Shown: positions 16,832-25,709 of the stretch, piece after piece
How the letters are laid out: the number at the start of each line of letters is the position of its first letter
Numbering within the stretch: the stretch's first letter is position 1
Assembly: GCF_026342405.1 (NCBI RefSeq)
Contig: NZ_JAPEMU010000001.1
Coordinates: 8,990,001-9,054,000, forward strand
DNA: 64,000 nt
DNA from: Kitasatospora sp. NBC_00240
GTDB lineage: Bacteria; Actinomycetota; Actinomycetes; Streptomycetales; Streptomycetaceae
Direction: 5' to 3'
The notes under the pieces: generated by a model
The model's input: only the letters and a program-made list of their open reading frames with translations
Databases searched by the model: none
What the model was told of the DNA's origin: nothing
Made by a program: the position numbers and the translations under genes

Positions 16832-18727
16832 ATGCCCAGGCATCGATCTGCCCACAGTTCACGGCCCCGCCGCGCGACCGCCACCCTGCTGGCCGGTGCC
16901 CTCGCCGCCGCGGGCCTGCTGGCCACCGGTGGCACCGCCCACGCGGCCGGCGAGCCGGTCTCGATCTGGCTGACCACCACCGACGACGCAGGCGGCCGGC
17001 ACGTCACCCGAGGACTGCAGCAGCAGGCCGGCATCTCCTTCGCCGCGGGCACCGGCAGCGGCGGACAGCTGATCACCGTCGACGAGTCCACCCGCTACCA
17101 GCAGTTCACCGGCGGCGGCGCCTCCTTCACCGACACCGCCGCGTGGCTGCTCAACAGCAGCGGCGCACTGAGCGCCGCCACCCGCGACGACACCATGCGC
17201 AAGCTCTTCTCGCCCACCGACGGCATCGGACTCTCCTTCGTCCGCAACCCGATGGGCTCCTCCGACCTGGCCCGGTTCGGCTACACCTACGACGACCGCC
17301 CGGCCGGGCAGAGCGACCCGTCGCTCGCCGACTTCACCATCGCGCACGACCAGGCCGACGTGCTGCCGCTCACCAAGCAGGCCCGCCAGCTCAACCCGGC
17401 GCTCACCGTGATGGCCTCGCCCTGGACGGCGCCCGCCTGGATGAAGGACAGCGGCAACCTCAACGGGGGCTGGCTGAAGGCGGAGAACTACGGCAGCTAC
17501 GCCCAGTACTTCGTCAAGTACCTCCAGGCCTACCAGGCCCAGGGCGTCCCGGTGAACTACGTGACCGTCCAGAACGAGCCCACCTGCTGCGCCGGTTACC
17601 CGTCGATGAGCTGGAACGGCTCCGGTCTCGCCTACTTCACCAAGACCAACCTGCTGCCCGCGCTGGCCGGCGCCGGCCTGAGCACCAAGGTCCTGGCGCT
17701 GGACTGGAACTGGGACCAGTACGCGAGCTACGCCGCGCCCACCGTGGACGACGCCGCCGTGCGAAACCACCCCAACTTCGGCGGCCTCGCCTGGCACGGC
17801 TACGGCGGCGACGTGGCCACCCAGACCACCGTGCACAACCAGTACCCCGGCGTGGACGCCTTCGACACCGAGCACTCCGGCGGCACCTGGATCGGCAACC
17901 AGCAGCAGGAGGACATGCGCAACATCATCGACTACACCCGCAACTGGGGTAAGTCGGTGACCAAGTGGAGCCTGGCCGTGGACCAGAACATGGGCCCGCA
18001 CTACGGTGGTTGCGGCACCTGCACCGGTTTCGTCACCGTCCACAACGGTGATGCCCGCAGCGGCCAGGTCGACTACACCGTCGAGTACTACACCATGGGC
18101 CACCTCACCAAGTTCGTGAAGCCGGGCGCCTACCGGATCGCCTCCACCGCCAACTCGGCCGTCCCGAACGTCGCCTGGGTCAACCCCGACGGCTCCAAGG
18201 CACTGGTCGCCTACAACGACAGCGGCAGCGCGCAGAACGTCCGGGTCGCCTGGGGCGGACAGAACTTCACCTACAACCTGCCCGCCAAGACCTCGGCCAC
18301 CTTCACCTGGAACGGCGCCGGCGGCAACCAGGGCGGCGCGAGCGGCCCGGTCACCGGACTGGCCGGCAAGTGCCTGGACGTGGCCGCGGCCGGCACGGCC
18401 AACGGCACCGCCGTGCAGCTCTACGACTGCAACGGCACCACCGCGCAGAACTGGACGCTCGGCACCGACGGCACCGTCCGCGCGCTCGGCAAGTGCCTGG
18501 ACGTGACCGGCGGGGCCACCGCGGACGGCAGCAAGGTGCAGCTCTGGGACTGCAACGGCTCCGGCGCCCAGCAGTGGACGTACTCGCCCGGCTCGCACGA
18601 CATCGTCAACCCGGCCGCGAACAAGTGCCTGGACGCCACCGGCAACAGCTCGGCCAACGGCACCCGGGTGCAGATCTGGACCTGCACCGGCGCCGCCAAC
18701 CAGAAGTGGACCGCGCCGACGGCCTGA
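16832..18727 (+). CDS. secreted GH30 glycosidase with ricin-type lectin
   Basis: A 631-residue enzyme. Signal peptide with basic n-region (PRHRSAHSSRPRRATATLLAG) ending near AHAAG. GH30 barrel with beta-side domain at about residues 40-500; acid/base Glu in VTVQNEPTC and nucleophile Glu in FDTEHSGG are both present. A ricin-B lectin covers the last 130 residues with three QxW repeats. GH30 enzymes of this type act on glucosylceramide-like, beta-1,6-glucan or related beta-glycosides; the exact substrate cannot be read. The shared promoter with a chitinase suggests fungal cell wall breakdown. Confidence 0.88.
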   Translation: MPRHRSAHSSRPRRATATLLAGALAAAGLLATGGTAHAAGEPVSIWLTTTDDAGGRHVTRGLQQQAGISFAAGTGSGGQLITVDESTRYQQFTGGGASFTDTAAWLLNSSGALSAATRDDTMRKLFSPTDGIGLSFVRNPMGSSDLARFGYTYDDRPAGQSDPSLADFTIAHDQADVLPLTKQARQLNPALTVMASPWTAPAWMKDSGNLNGGWLKAENYGSYAQYFVKYLQAYQAQGVPVNYVTVQNEPTCCAGYPSMSWNGSGLAYFTKTNLLPALAGAGLSTKVLALDWNWDQYASYAAPTVDDAAVRNHPNFGGLAWHGYGGDVATQTTVHNQYPGVDAFDTEHSGGTWIGNQQQEDMRNIIDYTRNWGKSVTKWSLAVDQNMGPHYGGCGTCTGFVTVHNGDARSGQVDYTVEYYTMGHLTKFVKPGAYRIASTANSAVPNVAWVNPDGSKALVAYNDSGSAQNVRVAWGGQNFTYNLPAKTSATFTWNGAGGNQGGASGPVTGLAGKCLDVAAAGTANGTAVQLYDCNGTTAQNWTLGTDGTVRALGKCLDVTGGATADGSKVQLWDCNGSGAQQWTYSPGSHDIVNPAANKCLDATGNSSANGTRVQIWTCTGAANQKWTAPTA

Positions 18728-18750
18728 CCTGACGGGCGCACCCGCCGTAC

Positions 18751-18787
18751 GGGCGGCCGCCGGGGAACTTCCCCCCGGCGGCCGCCC
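18751..18787. terminator. perfect 15-bp stem terminator
   Basis: Arms GGGCGGCCGCCGGGG and its exact complement with loop AACTTCC, 24 bp after the GH30 stop codon. Confidence 0.8.
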
Positions 18788-18834
18788 CGTTCCGTTCCCG
18801 CGACCGCCGTTGGGCACGGCTAGGATGGGCGGAC

Positions 18835-19350
18835 ATGGGTACTGCCACTGGACCGAACGAGCGGCTCGCCGCCTTCGGCGACGAGTTGATCGAGATCCAC
18901 CACCGGCTGCGCGAGGAGCTGGCGGCCCTGCGCGGCGACGTGGACGCCTTCCTGGACGGGCGCGGCGGGCGGCCCCGGGAGCTGAAGGAGCACTGCCTCT
19001 CGTTCTGCTCCGTACTGACCAGGCACCACACCGGCGAGGACGACGGCGCGTTTCCGCTGCTGGCCGCGGAAGTCCCGGAACTGCGGCCCGTCATCGCCAA
19101 GTTGGCGGAGGACCACCAGCTGGTCAGCGGGATCGTGCGCAGTCTGGAGACGCTGCTCGGCGGGATCACGGCCGACCCGGACGCGGCGGAGGCCGAGAAG
19201 GTCCGGCGTGAGCTGGACGGTCTGACCGCCATTCTCGCCTCGCACTTCGCCTTCGAGGAGCGGCAGATCGTCCAGGCGCTCAACGCGCTGCCGGCCGGGG
19301 CGGGAACCACCCGGAGCCTGCTGGGCCTGCCGATGGACGACCAGCGCTGA
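18835..19350 (+). CDS. hemerythrin HHE-domain protein
   Basis: A 171-residue all-helical protein. Iron-ligand motifs of the HHE cation-binding domain are present: IEIHHRLREE near residue 20, LTRHHTGEDDGAFPLL near 62, EDHQLVSG near 88 and ASHFAFEERQI near 132. The di-iron site could sense oxygen or NO, or store oxygen; these functions are known from the family. ATG 18835 has only a weak upstream GGGCGG box. It is not in an operon. Confidence 0.85.
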   Translation: MGTATGPNERLAAFGDELIEIHHRLREELAALRGDVDAFLDGRGGRPRELKEHCLSFCSVLTRHHTGEDDGAFPLLAAEVPELRPVIAKLAEDHQLVSGIVRSLETLLGGITADPDAAEAEKVRRELDGLTAILASHFAFEERQIVQALNALPAGAGTTRSLLGLPMDDQR

Positions 19351-19371
19351 GACCTGCGCACGTCGGACGCT

Positions 19372-19425
19372 CGCCCAGGACGCCCAGGACGCCCAGGACG
19401 CCCAGGACGCCCAGGACGCCCGGGC
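19372..19425. repeat. 9-bp tandem repeat, six exact copies
   Basis: The unit CGCCCAGGA is repeated six times without error, followed by one degenerate unit, in the 96-bp gap between convergent genes. A slippage-prone minisatellite that could vary between strains. Confidence 0.9.
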
Positions 19426-19446
19426 CGTACGCCTGGGCTGTCAGGT

Positions 19447-20628
19447 TCAGGGCGCCGCCGGCCTGCGGGCCGCCTCCCGCCGCAATCGCAGTTCGCAGAT
19501 CACCGCCCAGACCACCGAGACCACGGGAACCGCGACGACGGCACCGATCACGCCGGCCAGGATGCCGCCGGCGATGACCGACAGGGCGACGGCCACCGGG
19601 TGCAGCCGGACGGCCCAGCTCATCACCAGCGGGTGCAGCAGGTGGCCCTCGATCTGCCCGATCACCACGATCAGCGCCAGCACGATCAGCGCCGTCACCG
19701 GGCCCTTCGCGGCCAGCGCGACCACGGCGGCGATCGCCATCGCGACCGGGGAGCCGATCAGCGGCACCAGCGTGGCGAAGAACTCCAGCACCGTCAGCGG
19801 CAGCGCCAGCGGCACCCCCAGCAGGGCCAGCGCGATGCCGACCAGGGCCGCGTTGCTGGCCGCGACGATCATGATGCCCCGGGTGTAGCCGGCGAAGGTC
19901 CGCCAGGCGGCCCGGCCCGCGTGGTCCCAGGTCTCCCGGGCGCCGTGCGGAAGCTGGTGCTTCGCCCAGCGCCACATGCCCTCGCCGGAGTGGATGAAGA
20001 AGATCGAGCAGAACAGCGCGAGGGCCGCGCCGGTGACGATCTCCACCACCCGGCTGGCCTCGTTGACCGCCCGGCTGACCAGGGTGGAGCGGTGTTCGGT
20101 GAGGAAGGAGCTGATCTTCGACTGGAGGTCCGAGACGGTGGCCGGCTTGATGTGGAAGGGCGCGCCCTTCAGCCACAGCTCGATCCGGTCGACGCCGCCG
20201 CGGAACTCGTCACCGAGCTGCTTCCACTCGCCCGCCACGTTCTCGCCGATCAGGGCCAGCAACCCGGCGAGCAGCAGGATCGAGCCGAGCACGGTGACGG
20301 CGACGGCCGCCCCGCGGGGCAGCCAGCGGTTGATCAGATCGGCGGCCGGGCGCAGCACCGCGGTGATCACCAGGGCCACGAACACCGCGATCACGGGCAG
20401 CACCAACCGGCCCAGCAGCGACAGCACGGCGTACACGGTCGCGCCCACCAGCAGCAGCCGCCAGGCGTACCCGGCCGCGTGCTCCAGGCCGGGCGGTACC
20501 TGGTGGCCGGACGGGGCGCCGCCGCGGACGACCGGTCGGCGGGTGGCGGGGGTGCCCGCCCGCGGGCGCCTGCGGTCCGGCCTGCCGTCCGGCTCGGGGT
20601 CCTGCCCCGTTGCCGCCCGAGCTGTCAT
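19447..20628 (-). CDS. AI-2E family transporter (TqsA/YdiK-like permease)
   Basis: A 393-residue membrane protein. Residues 1-50 are a Pro/Arg-rich cytoplasmic tail; about eight hydrophobic helices follow, split by a soluble loop (ELWLKGAPFHIKPATVSDLQ). The C-terminal half has PLIGSPVAMAIAAVVALAAKG and IGQIEGHLLHPLVMSWAVRLHP, the family signature. The family was named for autoinducer-2 export but many members are Na+/H+ antiporters or unknown, so the substrate is open. Confidence 0.85.
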   Translation of the reverse strand: MTARAATGQDPEPDGRPDRRRPRAGTPATRRPVVRGGAPSGHQVPPGLEHAAGYAWRLLLVGATVYAVLSLLGRLVLPVIAVFVALVITAVLRPAADLINRWLPRGAAVAVTVLGSILLLAGLLALIGENVAGEWKQLGDEFRGGVDRIELWLKGAPFHIKPATVSDLQSKISSFLTEHRSTLVSRAVNEASRVVEIVTGAALALFCSIFFIHSGEGMWRWAKHQLPHGARETWDHAGRAAWRTFAGYTRGIMIVAASNAALVGIALALLGVPLALPLTVLEFFATLVPLIGSPVAMAIAAVVALAAKGPVTALIVLALIVVIGQIEGHLLHPLVMSWAVRLHPVAVALSVIAGGILAGVIGAVVAVPVVSVVWAVICELRLRREAARRPAAP

Positions 20629-20827
20629 CGCGGTGTGCCTTCCGTGTGTGTCGACCCACCTGCCGGCCCGTCCTCCGACGTTACGTCAGAGCGGCTCGGC
20701 TCCCGCCGCACCGGCCGCGGTCCCCGATCGCGTGTCGCCCCGGCGTGTCCTGCCCCGCCGTGGCGCTCCGCCGCCGGGGCGCCGGGAGCGCGTCGCCAGA
20801 CCACCGATCCGCCACCCTGCCCGGCCG

Positions 20828-21733
20828 TCATCCGGGCCCCGGTCCGGGGCCGAGGCCGACACCGCGGGCGAGCAGCGCGGCCGCCGCGGTGGCGGCCAGC
20901 ACCAGGGTGGCGAGGAACGGGACCCGGCTCTGCGCACGGCCGGGTACGGGCAGCACGGTCAGCGGCGCCAGCAGGCCGGTGACGCCCAGCGCCGCCCAGC
21001 CGGCCGTCCCGGTCGGACCGGGCGGCCCGACGGTGAGGACCACCGCGGCGGACCCCAGGACCAGTGCCGCCAGCACCCGGGTCGGCCCGCCGCCCAGCCG
21101 CTGCGGCAGCCCCCGGACCCCGGCCGCCAGGTCGGCCTCGATGTCCGGGAGGACGTTGGTGAGATGCGCGCCGACCCCGAGCAGCGCCCCGCCGAGCACC
21201 GCCCAGCCGGGCGGCCAGGGCCGGCCGGGCAACCCCAGGGCGACGAAGGCGGGGAGCAGGCCGAACCCCAGCGCGTACGGCAGCCAGGACAGCGGCGTCC
21301 GCTTCAGGCCCAGGTTGTACGCCCAGGCCGCGCCGACCCCGGTGAGGTGGGCGAGGCCGGCGAGCAGTCCGACGGCCAGCGAGAGCGGGACGCACAGGGC
21401 CAGCGCGGTACCGGCGGCCAGGGCCAGGACACGGGGCCGGAGGGCGCCGTCGACCAGCGGTTTGTCCGTCCGCCCGGCGGCCACGTCCCGGGCGTGGTCG
21501 ACCCGGTCGTTGCACCACCCGACGGACAGTTGGCCGGTCAGCACGGCGCCCCCCACCAGCAGGCAGCGGGTGGGGGTGAGGCCGGAGGCCGCCGCCAGGG
21601 CGGTGACCAGAACCGTCACCACGGCGGTGGGTTCGGGGTGACACGCCCGGACGAGTCCGCCGACCGGCCCCGGAACACGATGGTCCGGCAGCCGAACTGA
21701 CGCCTCGACCTGCTGGGTTCCGGTCTCTCGCAC
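20828..21733 (-). CDS. UbiA-family prenyltransferase
   Basis: A 301-residue membrane protein with about eight or nine helices. The first Asp-rich motif NDRVDHARDVAAGRTDKP (about residues 74-91) and the second LPDIEADLAAG bind Mg-prenyl diphosphate in this family. Start GTG 21733 lies 76 bp from the divergent type III PKS gene. UbiA enzymes attach isoprenyl chains to aromatic rings, so a phenolic product of the neighbouring operon is a natural acceptor; that link is inference. A menaquinone or other quinone role is also possible. Confidence 0.83.
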   Translation of the reverse strand: MRETGTQQVEASVRLPDHRVPGPVGGLVRACHPEPTAVVTVLVTALAAASGLTPTRCLLVGGAVLTGQLSVGWCNDRVDHARDVAAGRTDKPLVDGALRPRVLALAAGTALALCVPLSLAVGLLAGLAHLTGVGAAWAYNLGLKRTPLSWLPYALGFGLLPAFVALGLPGRPWPPGWAVLGGALLGVGAHLTNVLPDIEADLAAGVRGLPQRLGGGPTRVLAALVLGSAAVVLTVGPPGPTGTAGWAALGVTGLLAPLTVLPVPGRAQSRVPFLATLVLAATAAAALLARGVGLGPGPGPG

Positions 21734-21797
21734 CCGACGATGCTAGCCGCCGGCCGCCCGGGATGTCCTGATAAGCAAAGTTTCTGGCGATTCTCCC

Positions 21798-21803
21798 TAG
21801 TAT
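21798..21803 (+). promoter_or_regulatory. -10 box for a possibly leaderless transcript
   Basis: TAGTAT lies 6 bp before ATG 21810 (and 3 bp before GTG 21807). Transcription would start at or next to the start codon, which fits the absence of a convincing ribosome-binding site. No good -35 is visible. Confidence 0.4.
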
Positions 21804-21809
21804 GGGGTG

Positions 21810-22871
21810 ATGACGCGAATCGCGGCCGTCCACGGAGTCCTCCCGCCCCACCGCTACCAGCAGCACGAGATCCGGGACGCCCTGGCGGAGATCTTTCTGG
21901 CCGGCGGCGCCGATCGCCGGGCGCTCGACCGGCTTCACGCCACCTCGACCGTCGGCACCCGCCACCTGGCCCTGCCACTGGAGCGGTACGCCGGGCTCGC
22001 CGGCTTCGGCGCGGCCAACGACCTCTTCATCGAGAGCGCCCTGGAGTTGGGGGAGCGGGCCCTGCGCGGGGCACTCGACGAGGCCGGCCTGCGCCCCGGG
22101 GACGTCGACCTGGTGATCTCCACCTCGGTCACCGGGATCGCGGCGCCCTCGATCGAGGCCCGGCTCGCCGACCGGCTCGGGCTACGGCCCGACGTCAAGC
22201 GGCTGCCGATCTTCGGACTCGGCTGCGTGGCCGGGGCAGCCGGTGTCGCCCGGCTGCACGACTACCTCCGCGGGCACCCCGACCACGTCGCCGTGCTGCT
22301 CTCCGTCGAACTCTGCTCGCTGACCGTCCAGCGCGGCGACGGCTCGCCGGCCAACCTGGTGGCCGGTGCGCTGTTCGGCGACGGCGCCGCCGCCCTCGTC
22401 GCCGTCGGCCCCGAGGCCCCCGTGGGCGGCGCGGCCGGGCCCACCGTCGTCGCCACCCGCAGCCACCTCTACCCGGGCACCACCGACCTGCTCGGCTGGC
22501 ACATCCGTGACCAGGGGTTTGGCATCATGCTCGGCAGCGACCTGCCGGAGGTCGTCCGGCAGCACGTAGGCGAAGAGGTGCTCACCTTCCTCGCCGACCA
22601 CGACCTGAAGCGGGACGACGTCACCGCCTGGGTCTGCCACCCCGGCGGACCCAAGGTGCTGGACGCCCTGCGCGAGTCGCTCGACCTCCCGGCCCGGGCG
22701 CTGGAGCTGAGCCGGCGATCGCTGGCCGAGGTGGGCAACCTCTCCTCCGCGTCCGTCCTGCACATCCTGCGGGACACCCTCGCCGCCCGGACGCCGCTGC
22801 CCGGCACCCCCGGGGTGCTGCTCGCGCTGGGGCCCGGCCTCAGCTCCGAACTCGTCCTTCTCACCTGGTAG
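21810..22871 (+). CDS. srsA: type III polyketide synthase (alkylresorcinol-synthase type)
   Basis: A 353-residue chalcone-synthase-fold enzyme. The triad is intact: Cys139 in FGLGCVAGAAG, His in WVCHPGGPKVL and Asn in GNLSSASVL. It condenses a fatty acyl starter with malonyl-type extenders and cyclises to resorcinols or pyrones. The next two genes encode an ICMT-like methyltransferase (7 bp on) and a flavoprotein hydroxylase, the exact order of srsABC for methylated phenolic lipids in Streptomyces griseus, so I use that name by analogy. Start could be GTG 21807 or ATG 21810. Confidence 0.85.
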   Translation: MTRIAAVHGVLPPHRYQQHEIRDALAEIFLAGGADRRALDRLHATSTVGTRHLALPLERYAGLAGFGAANDLFIESALELGERALRGALDEAGLRPGDVDLVISTSVTGIAAPSIEARLADRLGLRPDVKRLPIFGLGCVAGAAGVARLHDYLRGHPDHVAVLLSVELCSLTVQRGDGSPANLVAGALFGDGAAALVAVGPEAPVGGAAGPTVVATRSHLYPGTTDLLGWHIRDQGFGIMLGSDLPEVVRQHVGEEVLTFLADHDLKRDDVTAWVCHPGGPKVLDALRESLDLPARALELSRRSLAEVGNLSSASVLHILRDTLAARTPLPGTPGVLLALGPGLSSELVLLTW

Positions 22872-22878
22872 GCATCCG

Positions 22879-23415
22879 ATGGCCCCCTACACCCTGCTGG
22901 TGCTGCTGGTCGCCCTCGAACGACTGGCCGAACTGGTCACCGCCCGGCGCAACGCCGCCTGGAGCCGGCGGCACGGCGGCATCGAGTACGGCGCCGGACA
23001 CTACCCGGTGATGGTCCTGCTGCACACCGGGCTGCTGGCCGGCTGCCTCGCCGAAACCGCCCTGGCCGACCGGCCGTTCGTCCCCGCCCTCGGCTGGCCG
23101 ATGCTCGCCCTCGCCCTCGCCGCGCAGGGCCTGCGCTGGTGGTGCATCGCCACCCTGGGCCCGCGCTGGAACACCCGGGTGATCGTCGTGCCCGGCCTGC
23201 CCCTGGTCGACGGCGGCCCCTACCGCCTGCTGGCCCACCCCAACTACCTGGCGGTGGTGGCCGAAGGGATCGCACTGCCGCTGGTCCACGGAAACTGGCT
23301 CACCGCCACCGGCTTCACCCTGCTCAACCTGCCCCTGCTGGCCGTCCGGCTGCGCTGCGAGAACGCCGCCCTCGCCACCCTGCCCGTCCCCGCCGCCGCA
23401 CCGGCCCTCCGGTAG
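22879..23415 (+). CDS. srsB: ICMT-like phenolic-lipid O-methyltransferase
   Basis: A 178-residue integral membrane protein with four to five hydrophobic segments. The C-terminal half carries the ICMT-family core: LGPRWNTRVIVVPGLPLVDGG, PYRLLAHPNYLAVV and the trailing FTLLNLPLLAVRLRCE, where the HPNY and late Glu/Arg bind S-adenosylmethionine. In the srs system the equivalent enzyme methylates the alkylresorcinol hydroxyl. It begins 7 bp after the type III PKS and is translationally linked to the hydroxylase downstream. Confidence 0.82.
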   Translation: MAPYTLLVLLVALERLAELVTARRNAAWSRRHGGIEYGAGHYPVMVLLHTGLLAGCLAETALADRPFVPALGWPMLALALAAQGLRWWCIATLGPRWNTRVIVVPGLPLVDGGPYRLLAHPNYLAVVAEGIALPLVHGNWLTATGFTLLNLPLLAVRLRCENAALATLPVPAAAPALR

Positions 23416-23425
23416 TCGGGCCCCG

Positions 23426-24445
23426 GTGATCGACCTGCTCGTCGCCGGCGGCGGTCCGGCCGGGCTCGCCACCGCCATCCACGCGGCCCTCGCCGGCCTG
23501 GAGGTGGTGGTGGCCGAACCCCGCGCCACCCCGATCGACAAGGCCTGCGGCGAGGGTCTGATGCCTCCGGCGCTGCGCGGCCTCACCGCCCTCGGCGTCA
23601 CCCCGCACGGCCACCCCCTGCGCGGCATCCGTTACCTCGACGGGGCCCGCAACACGGCCGAGGCCCCGTTCGGCTCCGGCCCGGGCCTTGGCGTACGCCG
23701 TACCGAACTGCACCACGCGCTCGCCCGCCGGGCGACCGAACTCGGCGTCCTGGTCGAGCCGGTCAGGGTCGGCGCCGTCCAGCAGCACGACGACCACGTC
23801 ACCGCCGCCGGGCTGCGCGCCCGCTACCTCGCCGCCGCCGACGGACTGCACTCACCGATCCGCCGCAGTCTCGGCCTGGCCCTGCCCGACGACCGCCCGG
23901 CCCGGTACGGGCTGCGCCGGCACTACGCGGTGGCGCCCTGGACCGACCATGTCGAGGTGCACTGGGATGCGCACTGCGAGGCCTATGTCACCCCGCTCGG
24001 GCCGGAGTTGGTCGGCGTCGCCGTACTCACCCCGCACCGCGAGCCGTTCGAGCGGCAGCTGGCGCGGTTCCCGCTGCTCGGCCACCGACTGCCGGCCGCC
24101 GCTGCGGTCGGCGCCGCCCGGGGCGCGGGCGCGCTGCGCCAGCGGGTGCGGCGCCGGGTCGCGGGGCGCGTCCTGCTGGTCGGGGACGCTGCCGGCTACG
24201 TCGACGCGCTCACCGGCGAGGGCATCTCGGTGGCGCTGGCCGGCGCGGCCCGGCTGGTCGACTGCGTACGGGCGGGCCGCCCGCACGAGTATGAACGCGC
24301 CTGGTGCCGGGCCACCCGCCGTTACCGGCTGCTCACCGAGTCGCTGATCCGGCTGCGCGGCCGCCCGGCTGTGGCCGCCCGGATCGTCCCGGTGGCGGCC
24401 CGCCACCCCGCCGTCTTCGCCGCCGCCGTGCGCTGCCTGGGCTGA
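23426..24445 (+). CDS. srsC: FAD-dependent hydroxylase of the phenolic-lipid operon
   Basis: A 339-residue group-A flavoprotein monooxygenase-like protein. The dinucleotide motif VAGGGPAGLATAIHAALAG is at the N-terminus (start GTG 23426), the second FAD motif GRVLLVGDAAGYVDALTGEG near residue 245, and GEGLMPPALRGL between. In the srs pathway the third gene hydroxylates the aromatic ring to a quinol/quinone. Ten bp separate it from the methyltransferase gene, so one transcript is likely. Geranylgeranyl-reductase-type flavoproteins look similar and are the main alternative. Confidence 0.8.
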   Translation: MIDLLVAGGGPAGLATAIHAALAGLEVVVAEPRATPIDKACGEGLMPPALRGLTALGVTPHGHPLRGIRYLDGARNTAEAPFGSGPGLGVRRTELHHALARRATELGVLVEPVRVGAVQQHDDHVTAAGLRARYLAAADGLHSPIRRSLGLALPDDRPARYGLRRHYAVAPWTDHVEVHWDAHCEAYVTPLGPELVGVAVLTPHREPFERQLARFPLLGHRLPAAAAVGAARGAGALRQRVRRRVAGRVLLVGDAAGYVDALTGEGISVALAGAARLVDCVRAGRPHEYERAWCRATRRYRLLTESLIRLRGRPAVAARIVPVAARHPAVFAAAVRCLG

Positions 24446-24477
24446 CGATACGTCAACTCCGTTGCTGTCAAGGCGCA

Positions 24478-25287
24478 TCAGCTTACGGTGCGGGCCTCGG
24501 TGAGCAGCAGCTCGCGCAGTCGCCGACGGCCCTGGTCGGTGAGGCCGAGGCCCTCCCGCAGGTAGGCCTCCGGGGTCCGCCAGTGCTCGCGGACCGTGTC
24601 CCAGGCGGCTCGCAGGTACTCGGGGCGGGCCTCGAAGGCCGGGCGCAGCAAGGTCCACAGCTCCGAGCCGGGCTCGGGGACGGAGCCGTCGGCCCGCCGG
24701 AAGCGGTAGGCCTGGGCCGGGCCGTTGCTGGCCAGGTAGTCGGCCAGGATCGCCTCCTCGGGGACACCCAGCGCCAGCAGCACCACGGCGATCGCCCAGC
24801 CCGCGCGGTCCTTGCCGGCCGAGCAGTGGATGAGCGCGGGGACCCCGTCCGGCTCGGCCAGCACCCGGAGGATCAGGGCGTGCTCGGCGGTGCGGGTCAC
24901 CACCCGGTTGCGGTAGGCGGCGACCATCCGGGCCTCGCCGCCGCCGTCGCCGAGTTGGGCCCGCAGGGTGGCCAGATCGCCTTCCCGCAGCAGGCCGTGG
25001 AACTTCGCACCGGCGGCCGGGTCGGTGAGGGCGATCGAGCGGTGGGTGCTGCCCGGGACGGGCACGTCCATCCGCTCCGCCCGGAGGTCGGCCGTCCCGC
25101 GCAGGTCGATCACGGAGCGCAGGCCGAGCCCGACCAGGGCCGCCACGTCCTCGGGGGTGGCGTGCGCCAGATGCCCGCTGCGCAGGAGCAGGCCGGGCCG
25201 GACGGCCCGCCCGTCGGCGGCCGGCAGCCCACCGACGTCCCGGAAGTTGCGGACGCCGGTCAGGGCGGGTGCGGTGCGCTGTTCCAC
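24478..25287 (-). CDS. tyrosine-specific protein phosphatase (dual-specificity type)
   Basis: A 269-residue protein with NFRDVGGLPAADGR near the N-terminus and the P-loop HCSAGKDRAG (Cys nucleophile, Arg at +6) near residue 152, followed by a helical C-terminal region. This is the Y_phosphatase3 family, which includes secreted and cytosolic phosphatases acting on phosphotyrosine or phosphoinositides. No signal peptide is seen. GTG 25287 has GGAAGGA upstream. It converges with the srs operon. Confidence 0.87.
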   Translation of the reverse strand: MEQRTAPALTGVRNFRDVGGLPAADGRAVRPGLLLRSGHLAHATPEDVAALVGLGLRSVIDLRGTADLRAERMDVPVPGSTHRSIALTDPAAGAKFHGLLREGDLATLRAQLGDGGGEARMVAAYRNRVVTRTAEHALILRVLAEPDGVPALIHCSAGKDRAGWAIAVVLLALGVPEEAILADYLASNGPAQAYRFRRADGSVPEPGSELWTLLRPAFEARPEYLRAAWDTVREHWRTPEAYLREGLGLTDQGRRRLRELLLTEARTVS

Positions 25288-25562
25288 GGCTGCGCGTTCC
25301 TTCCGACGGCTGCGGCCTGCCTCCCCCGCACCCTACGGGGCGGCGGCCCGGACGGCAGCCGGACGGGTCGCCGCCCGGGGGGTGCCGGGGCCCGTCCGGT
25401 GGCCGGATCGCCGACGCCGGGTGGGTGCCGGGCGGTGGGTCCGACGGTCGATCAGAGACGCTGCCTGTGCGCACCCGTGGGCGGGGCGTACGCGGACCCG
25501 GGCACTCCCGGTCCGCCCGGCGCAGGGGGCCGACCGCGCCCGGCCGGGCCGCAAATCTCGCA

Positions 25563-25578
25563 ATTGGTCCAGACCTAT
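25563..25578. promoter_or_regulatory. DasR-like (dre) operator of the chitinase gene
   Basis: ATTGGTCCAGACCTAT matches the dre core TGGTCTAGACCA except at two positions. Its last base is the first base of the TTGACG -35 box, so a bound repressor would block RNA polymerase. The same arrangement occurs at 16655-16670. Confidence 0.7.
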
Positions 25579-25606
25579 TGACGCGCCTTGTCGTCCCTCC
25601 TACGAT
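25578..25606 (+). promoter_or_regulatory. chitinase promoter
   Basis: TTGACG (25578-25583), 17-bp spacer, TACGAT (25601-25606), an almost ideal vegetative promoter. Transcription would begin near 25613, about 97 nt before the chosen start codon. The rest of the 25288-25709 gap shows no gene. Confidence 0.7.
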
Positions 25607-25709
25607 CCGGATCGGTACAGCCCCACATGCCCCCACCTCACCCATTGCCGGGCGTCACGCCCCCACGCGCCGGTCATGTCCATGGCGCTCGGCGGGAATG
25701 GAGCACAAC

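Noticed and set aside
16602..16973. Small plus-strand ORF at the GH30 promoter
   Set aside because: It overlaps the dre-like site and promoter and becomes Pro/Arg-rich antisense-like text; the GH30 signal peptide frame is the real one.
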